Shown: positions 1 through 6,751 of the stretch, in pieces | Layout of the letters: each line of letters opens with the position of its first letter | Position numbering within the stretch: the stretch's first letter is position 1 | Assembly: GCA_964554795.1 (NCBI GenBank) | Contig: CAZKQB010000045.1 | Coordinates: 1-27,563 of the forward strand | Source: SFHK01 sp964554795 | GTDB lineage: Bacteria; Bacillota; Clostridia; Christensenellales; Aristaeellaceae | DNA length: 27,563 nucleotides | Direction of reading: 5' to 3' | The notes under the pieces: generated by a model | Told to the model about the DNA's origin: nothing | The model's database searches: none | The model's input: the letters and a program-made list of their open reading frames with translations, nothing else | Translations under genes and position numbers: made by a program

Positions 1-21
1 CGGAATCTGAGAAAGGGTGGT

Positions 22-182
22 GCGGAGGGGAATCCGTCCCCTCCGCCTCCGGGTGTGCTCGAGAGGGCCGCAGCCCTTTCGAACTTCCAATCAAAGGGAT
101 TTCCGAAGGAAATCCTATCCTTTTCCCAAGGGGGTGGCAGGGCCGCCAGGCCCGGCGGAGGGGGAGCTTGCTCCCCCTCTGC
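22..182. repeat. Cluster of four strong hairpins downstream of the feo operon
   Basis: Four inverted repeats follow each other. GCGGAGGGGA (22-31) pairs with TCCCCTCCGC (37-46). CGAGAGGGC (60-68) pairs with GCCCTTTCG (73-81) with one wobble. GGATTTCC (97-104) pairs with GGAAATCC (108-115). A 13 bp stem (155-167 with 170-182, core GAGGGGGAGC/GCTCCCCCTC) is the last. The first two modules recur in the same order at 16072-16098 and 16152-16173. None has a clear T-tract, so this looks more like a dispersed extragenic palindromic element than a plain terminator, although it may help end feo transcription. The last two hairpins overlap the 3' end of the small FeoB-associated gene. Confidence 0.7.
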
Positions 183-306
183 ACGCTCCGCATCTCGCGC
201 AATCGCCGCCGCAAAGATGCTTGCCGTTTTTCTTTGACCTGCGAATGCCGCAGAGAATGGCGGCAACGATGGCAACCAATATAACGCCGACGATTCCCGT
301 GCCCAT
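115..306 (-). CDS. FeoB-associated Cys-rich membrane protein
   Basis: A 63-residue protein with one N-terminal membrane helix (about residues 3-20), a basic stretch (RRSKKNGK) and a cysteine cluster CGGDCARCGAC. This is the layout of the small Cys-rich proteins found after feoB in Firmicutes (PF12669 type); their exact role is unsettled, metal handling beside FeoB being the usual proposal. The start is the ATG two bases after the feoB stop, with GAGAGG in the end of feoB as ribosome binding site, so it is the last gene of the feo operon. Oddity: everything after the cysteine cluster (about 20 residues rich in Gly, Pro, Ser) is encoded by the hairpin element at 97-182, so the natural C-terminus may have been replaced or extended by that element. 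Confidence 0.75.
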   Translation of the reverse strand: MGTGIVGVILVAIVAAILCGIRRSKKNGKHLCGGDCARCGACRGGASSPSAGPGGPATPLGKG

Positions 307-308
307 TT

Positions 309-2795
309 TCAGCCTCTCACCTTTTGCTTATTTTCGTAGGGATTTTTGCGAACGAACAGGTAGATGAGCACAGCCAGCAGAAGCAGCGCAATCACGGTAG
401 CAAAGCTGAACGTGCCTTCAAACATGAGTCCCAGCTGATACACGAGCATGGAAATCAGGTAGGCAAAGCCGCACTGGTATCCGATGGCGAACCACGTCCA
501 CTTTGCGTTGTTCATCTCGCGCTTGATAGCGCCGATCGCGGCAAAGCAGGGCGCGCACAGCAGGTTGAACGTCAGGAAGGAGAAGCCGGCCAGCGCGGAG
601 AAGTGCGCAGCGATGTTTGCATACACGGTGCCTTCGCCTGCAGCGTAGAGGATGCCCATCGTGCCGACGATGTTTTCCTTGGCCACAAGTCCGGTAATGG
701 AGGCGACGGCCGCCTGCCAGGTGCCCCAGCCCAGAGGCTTGAAGATCCATGCGATGGCGTTTCCAACGTAAGCCAGCAGCGAGTAGTCAATTTCCTCCTC
801 GCTCAGCATGCGGAACGTTCCGTCCACAACGCCGAAGTACGTGGTGAACCACACGAGAATGGTGGACAGCAGGATGATCGTGCCGGCCTTCTTAATGAAG
901 CTCCAGCCGCGCTCCCACATGCTGCGAAGCACGTTTCCAACGGTCGGCCAGTGATAGGCGGGCAGCTCCATGACGAACGGAGCGGGATCGCCGGAAAAGG
1001 CCTTGGACTTCTTCAGCATGATGCCGCTTACAATGATGGCGGCCATACCGATGAAGTACGCGGACGTGGAAACCCATGCGGAGTTGTTAAACAGCGCGCC
1101 GGCAATCATCGCGATGAAGGGAACCTTCGCGCCGCAGGGAATGAACGTGGTGGTCATGATCGTCATGCGGCGGTCGCGTTCGTTTTCGATCGTACGGCTT
1201 GCCATGATGCCGGGCACGCCGCAGCCGGTGCCGATCAGAATCGGGATGAAGCTCTTACCGGAAAGACCAAACTTTCTGAATACGCGGTCCAGAACGAAGG
1301 CGATACGGGCCATGTAGCCGCAGGCCTCCAGGAACGCCAGCAGCAGGAACAGCACCAGCATCTGAGGAACAAAGCCGAGCACCGCGCCAACGCCGGCTAC
1401 GATACCATCCAGAATCAGGCCGGACAGCCAATCCGCGCAGTGAATCGCCTCAAGGCCGCTGCTCACAAGCGCCGGAATGCCGGGCACCCACACGCCGTAG
1501 TCTGCGGGATCGGGCTCGTCAAAGCCGTTCGCTTCCAGATACTCGACGGCCTCAAGGTAGGTCATCGGAACGGTGGCGTCCTCCTCGGCGTCCTCCGGGA
1601 TCGCGCTGTAGTAAACCGTCATTTCGGAAACGGCCAGCGTTTCCTCGTCCTCCGCCTCGATGGTCGCGGCGGGATTTGCATCCTCGGTCTCGGGCGCAAA
1701 GCTCTTCAGCGCCTCCAGCTTGGCGTCCTCCTCAAGCTCCTCGTCCAGCTCCACAAACGCACTCACCGCCTCCGCGGCGTTTGCATAGCTCTCGGAGGCC
1801 TCCTCATAGGCCCCGGATCCGATGCCGAACAGGTGCCAGCCGTCTCCGAACAGGCCGTCGTTCGCCCAGTCGGTTGCGGCGCTTCCGACGGTAACCATGG
1901 AGATGTAGTACACTAAGAACATGACCAGTGCGAAGATCGGCAGGCCCAGCCAGCGGTTGGTAACCACGCGGTCGATTTTGTCGGAAGCGGAAAGCTTTCC
2001 GGCATTCTTCTTTTTGTAGCAGGCCTTGATTACCTGCGCAATGTAAACATAGCGCTCGTTGGTGATGATGGACTCGGCATCGTCCTCCAGCTCAGCCTCG
2101 GCGGCCTTGATGTCCGCCTCGATGTGGCTCATTACGCTTTGGGGAATGCTCAGCTGCTCAAGCACCTTGCTGTCGCGCTCGAAAATCTTAATCGCGAACC
2201 AGCGCTGCTGCTCGTCGGGCATGCTGTGCAGGGCGGCCTCCTCGATGTGCGCAACGGCGTGCTCCACGGGGCCGGAGAAGGCGTGCATCGGAACGGTACC
2301 GGTGCTTCCGTTCGCAGCCTCGATGGCCGCCTCCGCCGCTTCCATAATGCCGTCGCCCTTCAGGGCGGAAATCTCAACGACCCTGCAGCCCAGCTGACGG
2401 GACAGCTCCGCGACGTTGATTTTGTCGCCGTTTTTGCGCACGACGTCCATCATGTTCACGGCAACAACCACCGGAATGCCCAGCTCGGTCAGCTGCGTGG
2501 TGAGATACAGGTTGCGCTCAAGGTTCGTGCCGTCGATGATATTCAGGATGGCGTCCGGGCGCTCGGTAACCAGATAGTTACGGGAGACAACCTCCTCCAG
2601 CGTGTATGGAGACAGGCTGTAAATGCCGGGAAGGTCCATGATGACAACGTCGTCATGCTTTTTGAGCTTGCCTTCCTTTTTCTCTACCGTGACGCCCGGC
2701 CAGTTGCCTACGAACTGGTTGGAGCCGGTCAGCGCGTTGAACAGCGTCGTTTTGCCGCAGTTCGGGTTGCCTGCCAGCGCAATTTTGATGGCCAT
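309..2795 (-). CDS. feoB: Ferrous iron transport protein B
   Basis: 828 residues. The N-terminal G domain shows G1 GNPNCGKT (9-16), G3 DLPG (54-57) and G4 NMMD (114-117), followed by the helical GDI region (about 170-265) and a membrane part from about residue 281 with Gate and Core motifs such as GCGVPGIMASRTIEN and IPCGAKVPF. FeoB moves Fe2+ across the cytoplasmic membrane with GTPase control. The ATG has AGGAGG nine bases upstream. It is third in a feoA-feoA-feoB-small protein operon. Oddity: between the first membrane helix and the motif VPGIPALVSSGLEA lies an extra, very acidic stretch of about 110 residues (roughly 325-437), absent from short FeoB proteins such as that of E. coli; by topology it should face outside. 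Confidence 0.97.
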   Translation of the reverse strand: MAIKIALAGNPNCGKTTLFNALTGSNQFVGNWPGVTVEKKEGKLKKHDDVVIMDLPGIYSLSPYTLEEVVSRNYLVTERPDAILNIIDGTNLERNLYLTTQLTELGIPVVVAVNMMDVVRKNGDKINVAELSRQLGCRVVEISALKGDGIMEAAEAAIEAANGSTGTVPMHAFSGPVEHAVAHIEEAALHSMPDEQQRWFAIKIFERDSKVLEQLSIPQSVMSHIEADIKAAEAELEDDAESIITNERYVYIAQVIKACYKKKNAGKLSASDKIDRVVTNRWLGLPIFALVMFLVYYISMVTVGSAATDWANDGLFGDGWHLFGIGSGAYEEASESYANAAEAVSAFVELDEELEEDAKLEALKSFAPETEDANPAATIEAEDEETLAVSEMTVYYSAIPEDAEEDATVPMTYLEAVEYLEANGFDEPDPADYGVWVPGIPALVSSGLEAIHCADWLSGLILDGIVAGVGAVLGFVPQMLVLFLLLAFLEACGYMARIAFVLDRVFRKFGLSGKSFIPILIGTGCGVPGIMASRTIENERDRRMTIMTTTFIPCGAKVPFIAMIAGALFNNSAWVSTSAYFIGMAAIIVSGIMLKKSKAFSGDPAPFVMELPAYHWPTVGNVLRSMWERGWSFIKKAGTIILLSTILVWFTTYFGVVDGTFRMLSEEEIDYSLLAYVGNAIAWIFKPLGWGTWQAAVASITGLVAKENIVGTMGILYAAGEGTVYANIAAHFSALAGFSFLTFNLLCAPCFAAIGAIKREMNNAKWTWFAIGYQCGFAYLISMLVYQLGLMFEGTFSFATVIALLLLAVLIYLFVRKNPYENKQKVRG

Positions 2796-2847
2796 GATCT
2801 ATATCCTCCTCTTTTGCAATCACAAGCGATATGGCGAATAAAAGGGA

Positions 2848-3069
2848 TTACCGAACCTCAATCAGCTCGGCGTCCGCACGGCGCACACTCAGCTCATAGC
2901 CGCGCACCGTCAGCTCCATCGGGTCACCCAGCGGCGCAACCTTACGAACGTACACCTCGGTGCCCTTCGTAAGTCCCATGTCCATAATCCGGCGCTTGAG
3001 CGCGCCCTCGCCGTGCAGCTTCTCAATGACTGCGGTTTCGCCCACCTTGACATCCTTCAGGGTTCTCAT
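2848..3069 (-). CDS. feoA: FeoA family protein (second copy)
   Basis: 73 residues, a single SH3-like FeoA domain with the family signature ALKRRIMDMGLTKGTEVYV and a C-terminal RGYELSVRRADAELI strand. FeoA proteins are small cytoplasmic partners that support FeoB. I chose the ATG at 3069, preceded by AGGAGAGGG about five bases away. A GTG seven codons upstream (3090) overlaps the stop of the preceding gene but has no good ribosome binding site. It lies between the other feoA and feoB, 52 bases before feoB, and shares their promoter region at 3300-3540. Confidence 0.93.
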   Translation of the reverse strand: MRTLKDVKVGETAVIEKLHGEGALKRRIMDMGLTKGTEVYVRKVAPLGDPMELTVRGYELSVRRADAELIEVR

Positions 3070-3086
3070 ATTCCCTCTCCTCTCTA

Positions 3087-3299
3087 TCACACCATGATCC
3101 TCATGGCCATGGTCTTGTCCAGTGCAACGCGGCTTTCCTTGACGTTCAGAATCAGGTTTCCGCCCAGCTCGCTTACCACCGTTATCTCGGCTCCGACGAC
3201 AAACCCCATCTCCGCCAGGTGCTGACGAATCTCATCCCGCCCGGAGATCTTCTTGATGATGTTCACATCTCCGACGCTTGCCATTCCCAAAGGCATCAT
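3087..3299 (-). CDS. feoA: FeoA family protein (first copy)
   Basis: 70 residues, one FeoA domain: IRQHLAEMGFVVGAEITVV is the family core and the C-terminus MAMRIMV is typical. First gene of the feo operon. Two adjacent ATG codons follow a GGAGGG; the more upstream one is used here and the choice changes one residue only. It differs clearly from the second FeoA, so the two are diverged paralogues and not a recent duplication. A DtxR-like box (3318-3335) lies 19 bases upstream of the start codon, and two promoters with further boxes lie beyond it, so iron or manganese control is likely. Confidence 0.93.
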   Translation of the reverse strand: MMPLGMASVGDVNIIKKISGRDEIRQHLAEMGFVVGAEITVVSELGGNLILNVKESRVALDKTMAMRIMV

Positions 3300-3317
3300 G
3301 CTTCTCGCACTCCCTCC

Positions 3318-3335
3318 AATTAGAGCAGTCTAACT
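3318..3335. promoter_or_regulatory. DtxR-like operator box (leader of feoA)
   Basis: AATTAGAGCAGTCTAACT has the half-site TCTAAC(C/T) seen in the other three boxes and a matching TTAGA on the other side. It lies in the untranslated leader, about 40-60 bases after the proximal feo start site. It is the weakest of the four boxes. Confidence 0.45.
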
Positions 3336-3358
3336 CACGGGGATTTGAAAGGTCAGAG

Positions 3359-3376
3359 GGTTAAGCCCCTCTAACC
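3359..3376. promoter_or_regulatory. DtxR-like operator box at the proximal feo start site
   Basis: GGTTAAGCCCCTCTAACC is an imperfect palindrome with GGTTA/TAACC ends. It covers about +1 to +18 of the transcript expected from the proximal feo promoter, a typical repressor position. Confidence 0.65.
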
Positions 3377-3383
3377 GGCGAAT

Positions 3384-3401
3384 AGTTTAGCATCTCTAAC
3401 C
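3384..3401. promoter_or_regulatory. DtxR-like operator box over the feo -10
   Basis: AGTTTAGCATCTCTAACC matches the neighbouring box in 14 of 18 positions and starts 25 bases from it. It covers the -10 hexamer and much of the spacer of the proximal feo promoter, so binding would block RNA polymerase. Confidence 0.65.
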
Positions 3402-3412
3402 GACACTGTCAA
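3384..3412 (-). promoter_or_regulatory. Proximal sigma-A promoter of the feo operon
   Basis: Read on the minus strand: -35 TTGACA (3412-3407), 17 bp spacer, -10 TAAACT (3389-3384). The expected start is near 3377, giving a leader of about 78 bases before feoA. Confidence 0.75.
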
Positions 3413-3483
3413 CCCCTGTTTTCTAAATTCCCCGGTTAATTCTTGGAAAAGTCAGGCCCTGTGTCGCCGGGAGAATCATTGTC

Positions 3484-3501
3484 GGTTAAAGACATTTAAC
3501 T
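3484..3501. promoter_or_regulatory. DtxR-like operator box at the distal feo start site
   Basis: GGTTAAAGACATTTAACT is the most symmetric box: GTTAAA and TTTAAC flank four bases. It covers about +3 to +20 of the distal feo promoter, the same placement as the box at 3359-3376 relative to the proximal promoter. Confidence 0.65.
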
Positions 3502-3510
3502 GATAGCTGA

Positions 3511-3539
3511 AGTATAACGCCGCGTCCCGGGTTTGTCAA
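3511..3539 (-). promoter_or_regulatory. Distal sigma-A promoter of the feo operon
   Basis: Read on the minus strand: -35 TTGACA (3539-3534), exactly 17 bp, -10 TATACT (3516-3511). Near-consensus. It lies 127 bases upstream of the proximal promoter. Expected start near 3504. Confidence 0.75.
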
Positions 3540-3560
3540 CGTTTTTTCACCGCCGTTCCC

Positions 3561-3589
3561 TTGATTTTTCGTGGAATATCTGTTAATAT
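3561..3589 (+). promoter_or_regulatory. Sigma-A promoter of the DtxR-family regulator gene
   Basis: -35 TTGATT (3561-3566), 17 bp, -10 TAATAT (3584-3589); start expected near 3596. This also rules out the longer reading frame start at 3561, which would lie inside the promoter. Confidence 0.7.
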
Positions 3590-3614
3590 ACTGTGCGAAG
3601 GAAGGTGCCGCACG

Positions 3615-3989
3615 ATGCGAATTCTCGAATCCTCAGAGGATTACCTGGAAGCGATGCTCATGATGAAGGAGCGATACGGCTACATTCGGTCGATTGATAT
3701 CGCCAATGAGCTGAATGTAACGAAGCCCAGCGTGAGCTATGCCACAAAGCGCCTGCGCCAGAACGGATACATCACCATGGACGAGGAAGGACTGATCTCC
3801 CTGACGGACGCGGGCATGGCGATTGCGTCGAGGATTTACGAGCGGCATAAAATGCTGACCTCCTTTTTCGTCTATCTTGGCGTGGATGAGGAAACGGCTC
3901 GCGAGGATGCCTGCAAGGTAGAGCACGATCTGAGCGAAGCCACCTACGAGGCCATTAAAAGCCACGCAATCAAAGGAATGCGCAAATAA
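3615..3989 (+). CDS. DtxR/MntR-family metal-dependent transcriptional regulator
   Basis: 124 residues: winged helix (about 5-63, with recognition helix around KPSVSYATKRL) then the metal-binding and dimerisation domain; no SH3 domain, as in MntR. Likely metal ligands by alignment from memory are D9, E12, H78, C100, E103 and H104. D9 matches the manganese-type position of MntR, whereas C100-x2-EH matches the iron-type CxxEH of DtxR, a mixed set. The ATG at 3615 follows GGAAGG and fits the promoter at 3561-3589. It is divergent from feoAAB, whose promoters carry four palindromic boxes, so it most likely represses iron uptake when metal is plentiful. Which metal it senses in the cell cannot be told from sequence alone. 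Confidence 0.92.
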   Translation: MRILESSEDYLEAMLMMKERYGYIRSIDIANELNVTKPSVSYATKRLRQNGYITMDEEGLISLTDAGMAIASRIYERHKMLTSFFVYLGVDEETAREDACKVEHDLSEATYEAIKSHAIKGMRK

Positions 3990-4013
3990 GCGCCGGCGGA
4001 AAATTTCATATGG

Positions 4014-4050
4014 AACGAGCCAAAGCCCGGCAGGGACGGCTCGTTTTCTT
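4014..4050 (+). terminator. Rho-independent terminator of the DtxR-family gene
   Basis: AACGAGCC (4014-4021) pairs perfectly with GGCTCGTT (4038-4045), followed by TTCTT. Loop of 16 bases. Confidence 0.75.
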
Positions 4051-4122
4051 ATTTAAATCACAAAAAGGTCACGCCGTTTGAGCATTTGGGCCAAATCGTC
4101 TATTTTTCTTTTAAAGACAATC

Positions 4123-4131
4123 TGGTATACT
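4123..4131 (+). promoter_or_regulatory. Extended -10 promoter of ftsH
   Basis: TGGTATACT fits the TGnTATAAT extended -10 form; no good -35 is seen at the right distance. The expected start (about 4138) lies after the ATG at 4136, which supports the downstream ATG at 4163 as translation start. Confidence 0.55.
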
Positions 4132-4162
4132 GAGTATGCATAAAACAAAAAGAGGTGCCGGT

Positions 4163-6007
4163 ATGATTCAATCCGATAAGCCAAGCAAGAAGCCGCTCAT
4201 TTATTATTACGTCATTGCCATGATCGTTTTGATGATCCTGAACGCAGTGCTCTTTCCGTCTCTTTTATCCCGCCGGGTGCAGGAGGTCGGCTACAGCGAC
4301 TTTCTGAAAATGGTGGACGAGGGCAAGGTGAAGGAGGTCTCTCTGGAGGAGGATGCGGAGCAGATCATCTTCAGCGCCGTCAACGACAAGGATGAAGAGA
4401 TCATCTGCAAGACCGGCGCGTTCCCGGATACGGGACTTCGCGAGCGGCTGGAAAACGCAAACGTGAAATTTGAATCCGTCATTCCCACGCAGGATTCCCC
4501 GCTGCTCAATTTCATCATCAGCTGGATTCTGCCGATTGCGCTGTTCAGCCTCATCGGCCAGCTGCTCATGAAGCGCATTCAGAAAAGCGCCATGATGCCC
4601 GGTGCAAACGCGATGAGCTTCGGAAAATCGGGTGCCAAGATCGTCGCCGAGAATGAAACCAACGTAACGTTCGCAAACGTCGCCGGGCAGGAGGAGGCCA
4701 AGGAGGCGCTGGTGGAAATCGTCGACTTCCTGCACGAGCCGAAGAAGTACGCTGACATCGGCGCGAAGCTACCCACCGGCGCTCTGCTCGTAGGCCCTCC
4801 CGGCACAGGCAAAACGCTGCTGGCCAAGGCCGTCGCAGGCGAGGCGAAGGTTCCGTTCTTCTCCATTTCGGGCTCCGAATTCGTGGAGATGTTCGTGGGC
4901 ATGGGTGCGGCGAAGGTGCGCGACCTGTTCCGCCAAGCCAATGAAAAGGCGCCCTGCATCGTGTTCATCGACGAAATCGATACCATCGGCAAAAAGCGCG
5001 ATTCTGCCGGTCACGGCGGAAACGACGAGCGCGAACAGACGCTCAACCAGCTGCTCACCGAGATGGACGGCTTCGACGGCAAAAAGGGCGTCGTAATCCT
5101 TGCCGCCACAAACCGCCCCGAATCGCTCGACCCGGCGCTTCTGCGTCCCGGCCGGTTCGATCGCCGCATTCCCGTGCAGCTGCCTGACCTGAACGGACGC
5201 ATTGCCATTCTGAAGGTGCATGCAAAGGACGTTCACCTGGACGCAAACGTGGACTTCTCCGCAATTGCGCGCGCCACGTCCGGCGCCTCCGGCGCAGAGC
5301 TCGCCAACATCATCAACGAGGCCGCGCTGCGCGCCGTGCGCATGGGCCGCTCCTCCGTTTCGCAGGCAGACCTTGAGGAAAGCGTCGAGACCGTTATCGC
5401 AGGCTATCAGCGCAAAAACGCCGTCATGAGCCCCGAGGAACGCCGCATCGTGTCCTACCACGAAATCGGTCATGCGCTTGTCGCCGCAAAGCAGACCAAT
5501 TCCGCGCCTGTCACCAAGATTACCATCATCCCGCGCACGTCCGGCGCGCTGGGCTACACGATGCAGGTGGACGAGGGCGAGCACTTCCTGATGAATCAGG
5601 AGGAGATGGAAAACAAAATCGCCACGCTCACCGGCGGGCAGGCCGCCGAAAAGCTGGTGTTCGGCCGCATCACCACCGGCGCATCCAACGACATCGAGCA
5701 GGCAACGAAGCTCGCCCGCGGCATGGTCGCCCGCTACGGCATGAGCGAGGAATTCGGCATGGTAGCGCTGGAAACCGCAAACAGCCTGTACCTCGGGCAG
5801 GATACCTCCCTGGCCTGCGCGCAGGCAACCGCCGAGCGCATCGATCAGCAGGTAATCGCCCTCGTGAAGAGGAGCCGTGAAAAGGCGGACGCCATCCTGA
5901 AGGAAAACGAAAAGAAGCTGCACGAGCTGGCTGCCTTCCTGCTGGATAAGGAAACGATTACCGGCGAGGAATTCATGCGCATCCTGAACGCGCCGGAAGC
6001 CCGCTGA
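4163..6007 (+). CDS. ftsH: ATP-dependent zinc metalloprotease FtsH
   Basis: 614 residues, the usual length. Membrane-anchored AAA+ protease that degrades membrane and regulatory proteins. Membrane helices at about 12-34 and 114-136 enclose the FtsH extracellular domain. The AAA domain has Walker A GPPGTGKT (211-218), Walker B IVFIDEID (266-273) and the second region of homology with arginine fingers RPGRFDRR (328-335). The M41 peptidase has HEIGH (433-437; the family form is usually HEAGH) and GASNDIEQAT with the likely third zinc ligand Asp. The start at 4163 was chosen because AGAGGTG precedes it and the promoter -10 is at 4126. It is a single-gene unit between two terminators. Confidence 0.96.
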   Translation: MIQSDKPSKKPLIYYYVIAMIVLMILNAVLFPSLLSRRVQEVGYSDFLKMVDEGKVKEVSLEEDAEQIIFSAVNDKDEEIICKTGAFPDTGLRERLENANVKFESVIPTQDSPLLNFIISWILPIALFSLIGQLLMKRIQKSAMMPGANAMSFGKSGAKIVAENETNVTFANVAGQEEAKEALVEIVDFLHEPKKYADIGAKLPTGALLVGPPGTGKTLLAKAVAGEAKVPFFSISGSEFVEMFVGMGAAKVRDLFRQANEKAPCIVFIDEIDTIGKKRDSAGHGGNDEREQTLNQLLTEMDGFDGKKGVVILAATNRPESLDPALLRPGRFDRRIPVQLPDLNGRIAILKVHAKDVHLDANVDFSAIARATSGASGAELANIINEAALRAVRMGRSSVSQADLEESVETVIAGYQRKNAVMSPEERRIVSYHEIGHALVAAKQTNSAPVTKITIIPRTSGALGYTMQVDEGEHFLMNQEEMENKIATLTGGQAAEKLVFGRITTGASNDIEQATKLARGMVARYGMSEEFGMVALETANSLYLGQDTSLACAQATAERIDQQVIALVKRSREKADAILKENEKKLHELAAFLLDKETITGEEFMRILNAPEAR

Positions 6008-6023
6008 TTTTCCAATGCCAATT

Positions 6024-6060
6024 GCCGCCGGGTCTAAACGCCCGGCGGCACAGCTTTTCA
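6024..6060 (+). terminator. Hairpin after ftsH, likely terminator
   Basis: GCCGCCGGG (6024-6032) pairs with CCCGGCGGC (6041-6049), loop of 8. The following ACAGCTTTTC gives only a short T-run, so termination strength is uncertain. Confidence 0.6.
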
Positions 6061-6140
6061 AAAAATCCTTTGCAAGTCGGCTCCCCCGCCTGCAATCGGC
6101 CAGCAGGCCAAGCCTCTTTTGCCTGAAGTCCTCGGATTCC

Positions 6141-6178
6141 GCCCGCAACAGGCAGTTGCTTGTGCGCGGGCCTTTTTT
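6141..6178 (+). terminator. Terminator-like hairpin overlapping the next promoter
   Basis: GCCCGC (6141-6146) pairs with GCGGGC (6166-6171), followed by CTTTTTTG. It sits 33 bases before the HTH gene and overlaps that gene's likely promoter, so it may end read-through from ftsH just before the new start. Confidence 0.6.
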
Positions 6179-6188
6179 GTGCTATTCT
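6160..6188 (+). promoter_or_regulatory. Possible sigma-A promoter of the HTH/zinc-ribbon gene
   Basis: -35 TTGTGC (6160-6165), 17 bp, -10 TATTCT (6183-6188). It is a moderate match and gives a short leader of about 16 bases carrying the AAGGAGG site. Confidence 0.4.
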
Positions 6189-6210
6189 TACGTCAAGGAG
6201 GCGATTGATA

Positions 6211-6666
6211 ATGGATACGAAGGAGGTTCTGCGCACCCTGAGGACGCAGATGGATCTGTCGCAGGACGAGCTTGCGGAACGGGTCTTTGTCACCAGACAG
6301 GCGGTATCCCGCTGGGAAACGGGCGAGACGACGCCGAATGTGGAAACGCTGAAGCTGCTGTCAAGGCTTTTCGACGTTTCCATCAATACGCTGCTGGGCT
6401 CGCCCAGGCAGTTAATCTGCCAGTGCTGCGGAATGCCGCTTGACGATTCCACAATCAGCCGGAGTCCCGACGGCTCCTTTGACGAGGACTACTGCAAATG
6501 GTGCTACGCCGACGGTCAGTTTACCTACAGCAGCATCGACCCGCTGATCGACTTTTGCGTGGCGCACATGGCCAGTGACGACTGGCCGGCCGAGCAGGTT
6601 CGGGCTCATATGGAGGCCATGCTGCCGCAGCTTTCCCATTGGAAGAAGCAAGCCGATTCTCAATAA
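6211..6666 (+). CDS. XRE-family HTH regulator with C-terminal zinc ribbon
   Basis: 151 residues. Residues 1-62 form a Cro/C1-type HTH (DLSQDELAERVFVTRQAVSRWE...). Residues 69-106 carry CQCCGMPL and EDYCKWCYADGQFTY, the two cysteine pairs of the putative zinc ribbon family PF12674, followed by a helical tail. The ATG at 6211 has AAGGAGG upstream. Such fusions are common single-gene regulators in Clostridia; the target and signal are unknown. A role in sensing metal or oxidation through the ribbon is possible but nothing here proves it. It converges with the ABC exporter gene on the other strand. Confidence 0.88.
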   Translation: MDTKEVLRTLRTQMDLSQDELAERVFVTRQAVSRWETGETTPNVETLKLLSRLFDVSINTLLGSPRQLICQCCGMPLDDSTISRSPDGSFDEDYCKWCYADGQFTYSSIDPLIDFCVAHMASDDWPAEQVRAHMEAMLPQLSHWKKQADSQ

Positions 6667-6690
6667 AATGGCATAGTGCCTTACCGAAGA

Positions 6691-6724
6691 AATCCCCCGC
6701 AGCGAGCACAGGCTGCAGGGGATT
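6691..6724. terminator. Hairpin between convergent genes
   Basis: AATCCCCCGCAGC (6691-6703) pairs with GCTGCAGGGGATT (6712-6724) with one mismatch, loop of 8. It lies between the stops of the HTH gene and the ABC exporter and could serve both directions; T-runs on either side are weak. Confidence 0.6.
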
Positions 6725-6751
6725 CTTGGCGTACCATTTGCCGGAATGCAT

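Noticed and set aside
324..1916. A 530-codon open frame on plus, antisense to feoB
   Set aside because: Low-complexity His/Gln/Arg-rich translation typical of antisense GC-rich sequence; feoB on minus is unmistakable.
3561..3614. Longer DtxR-family start at 3561
   Set aside because: These bases contain the -35, spacer and -10 of its own promoter; the ATG at 3615 has a binding site and matches the family start.
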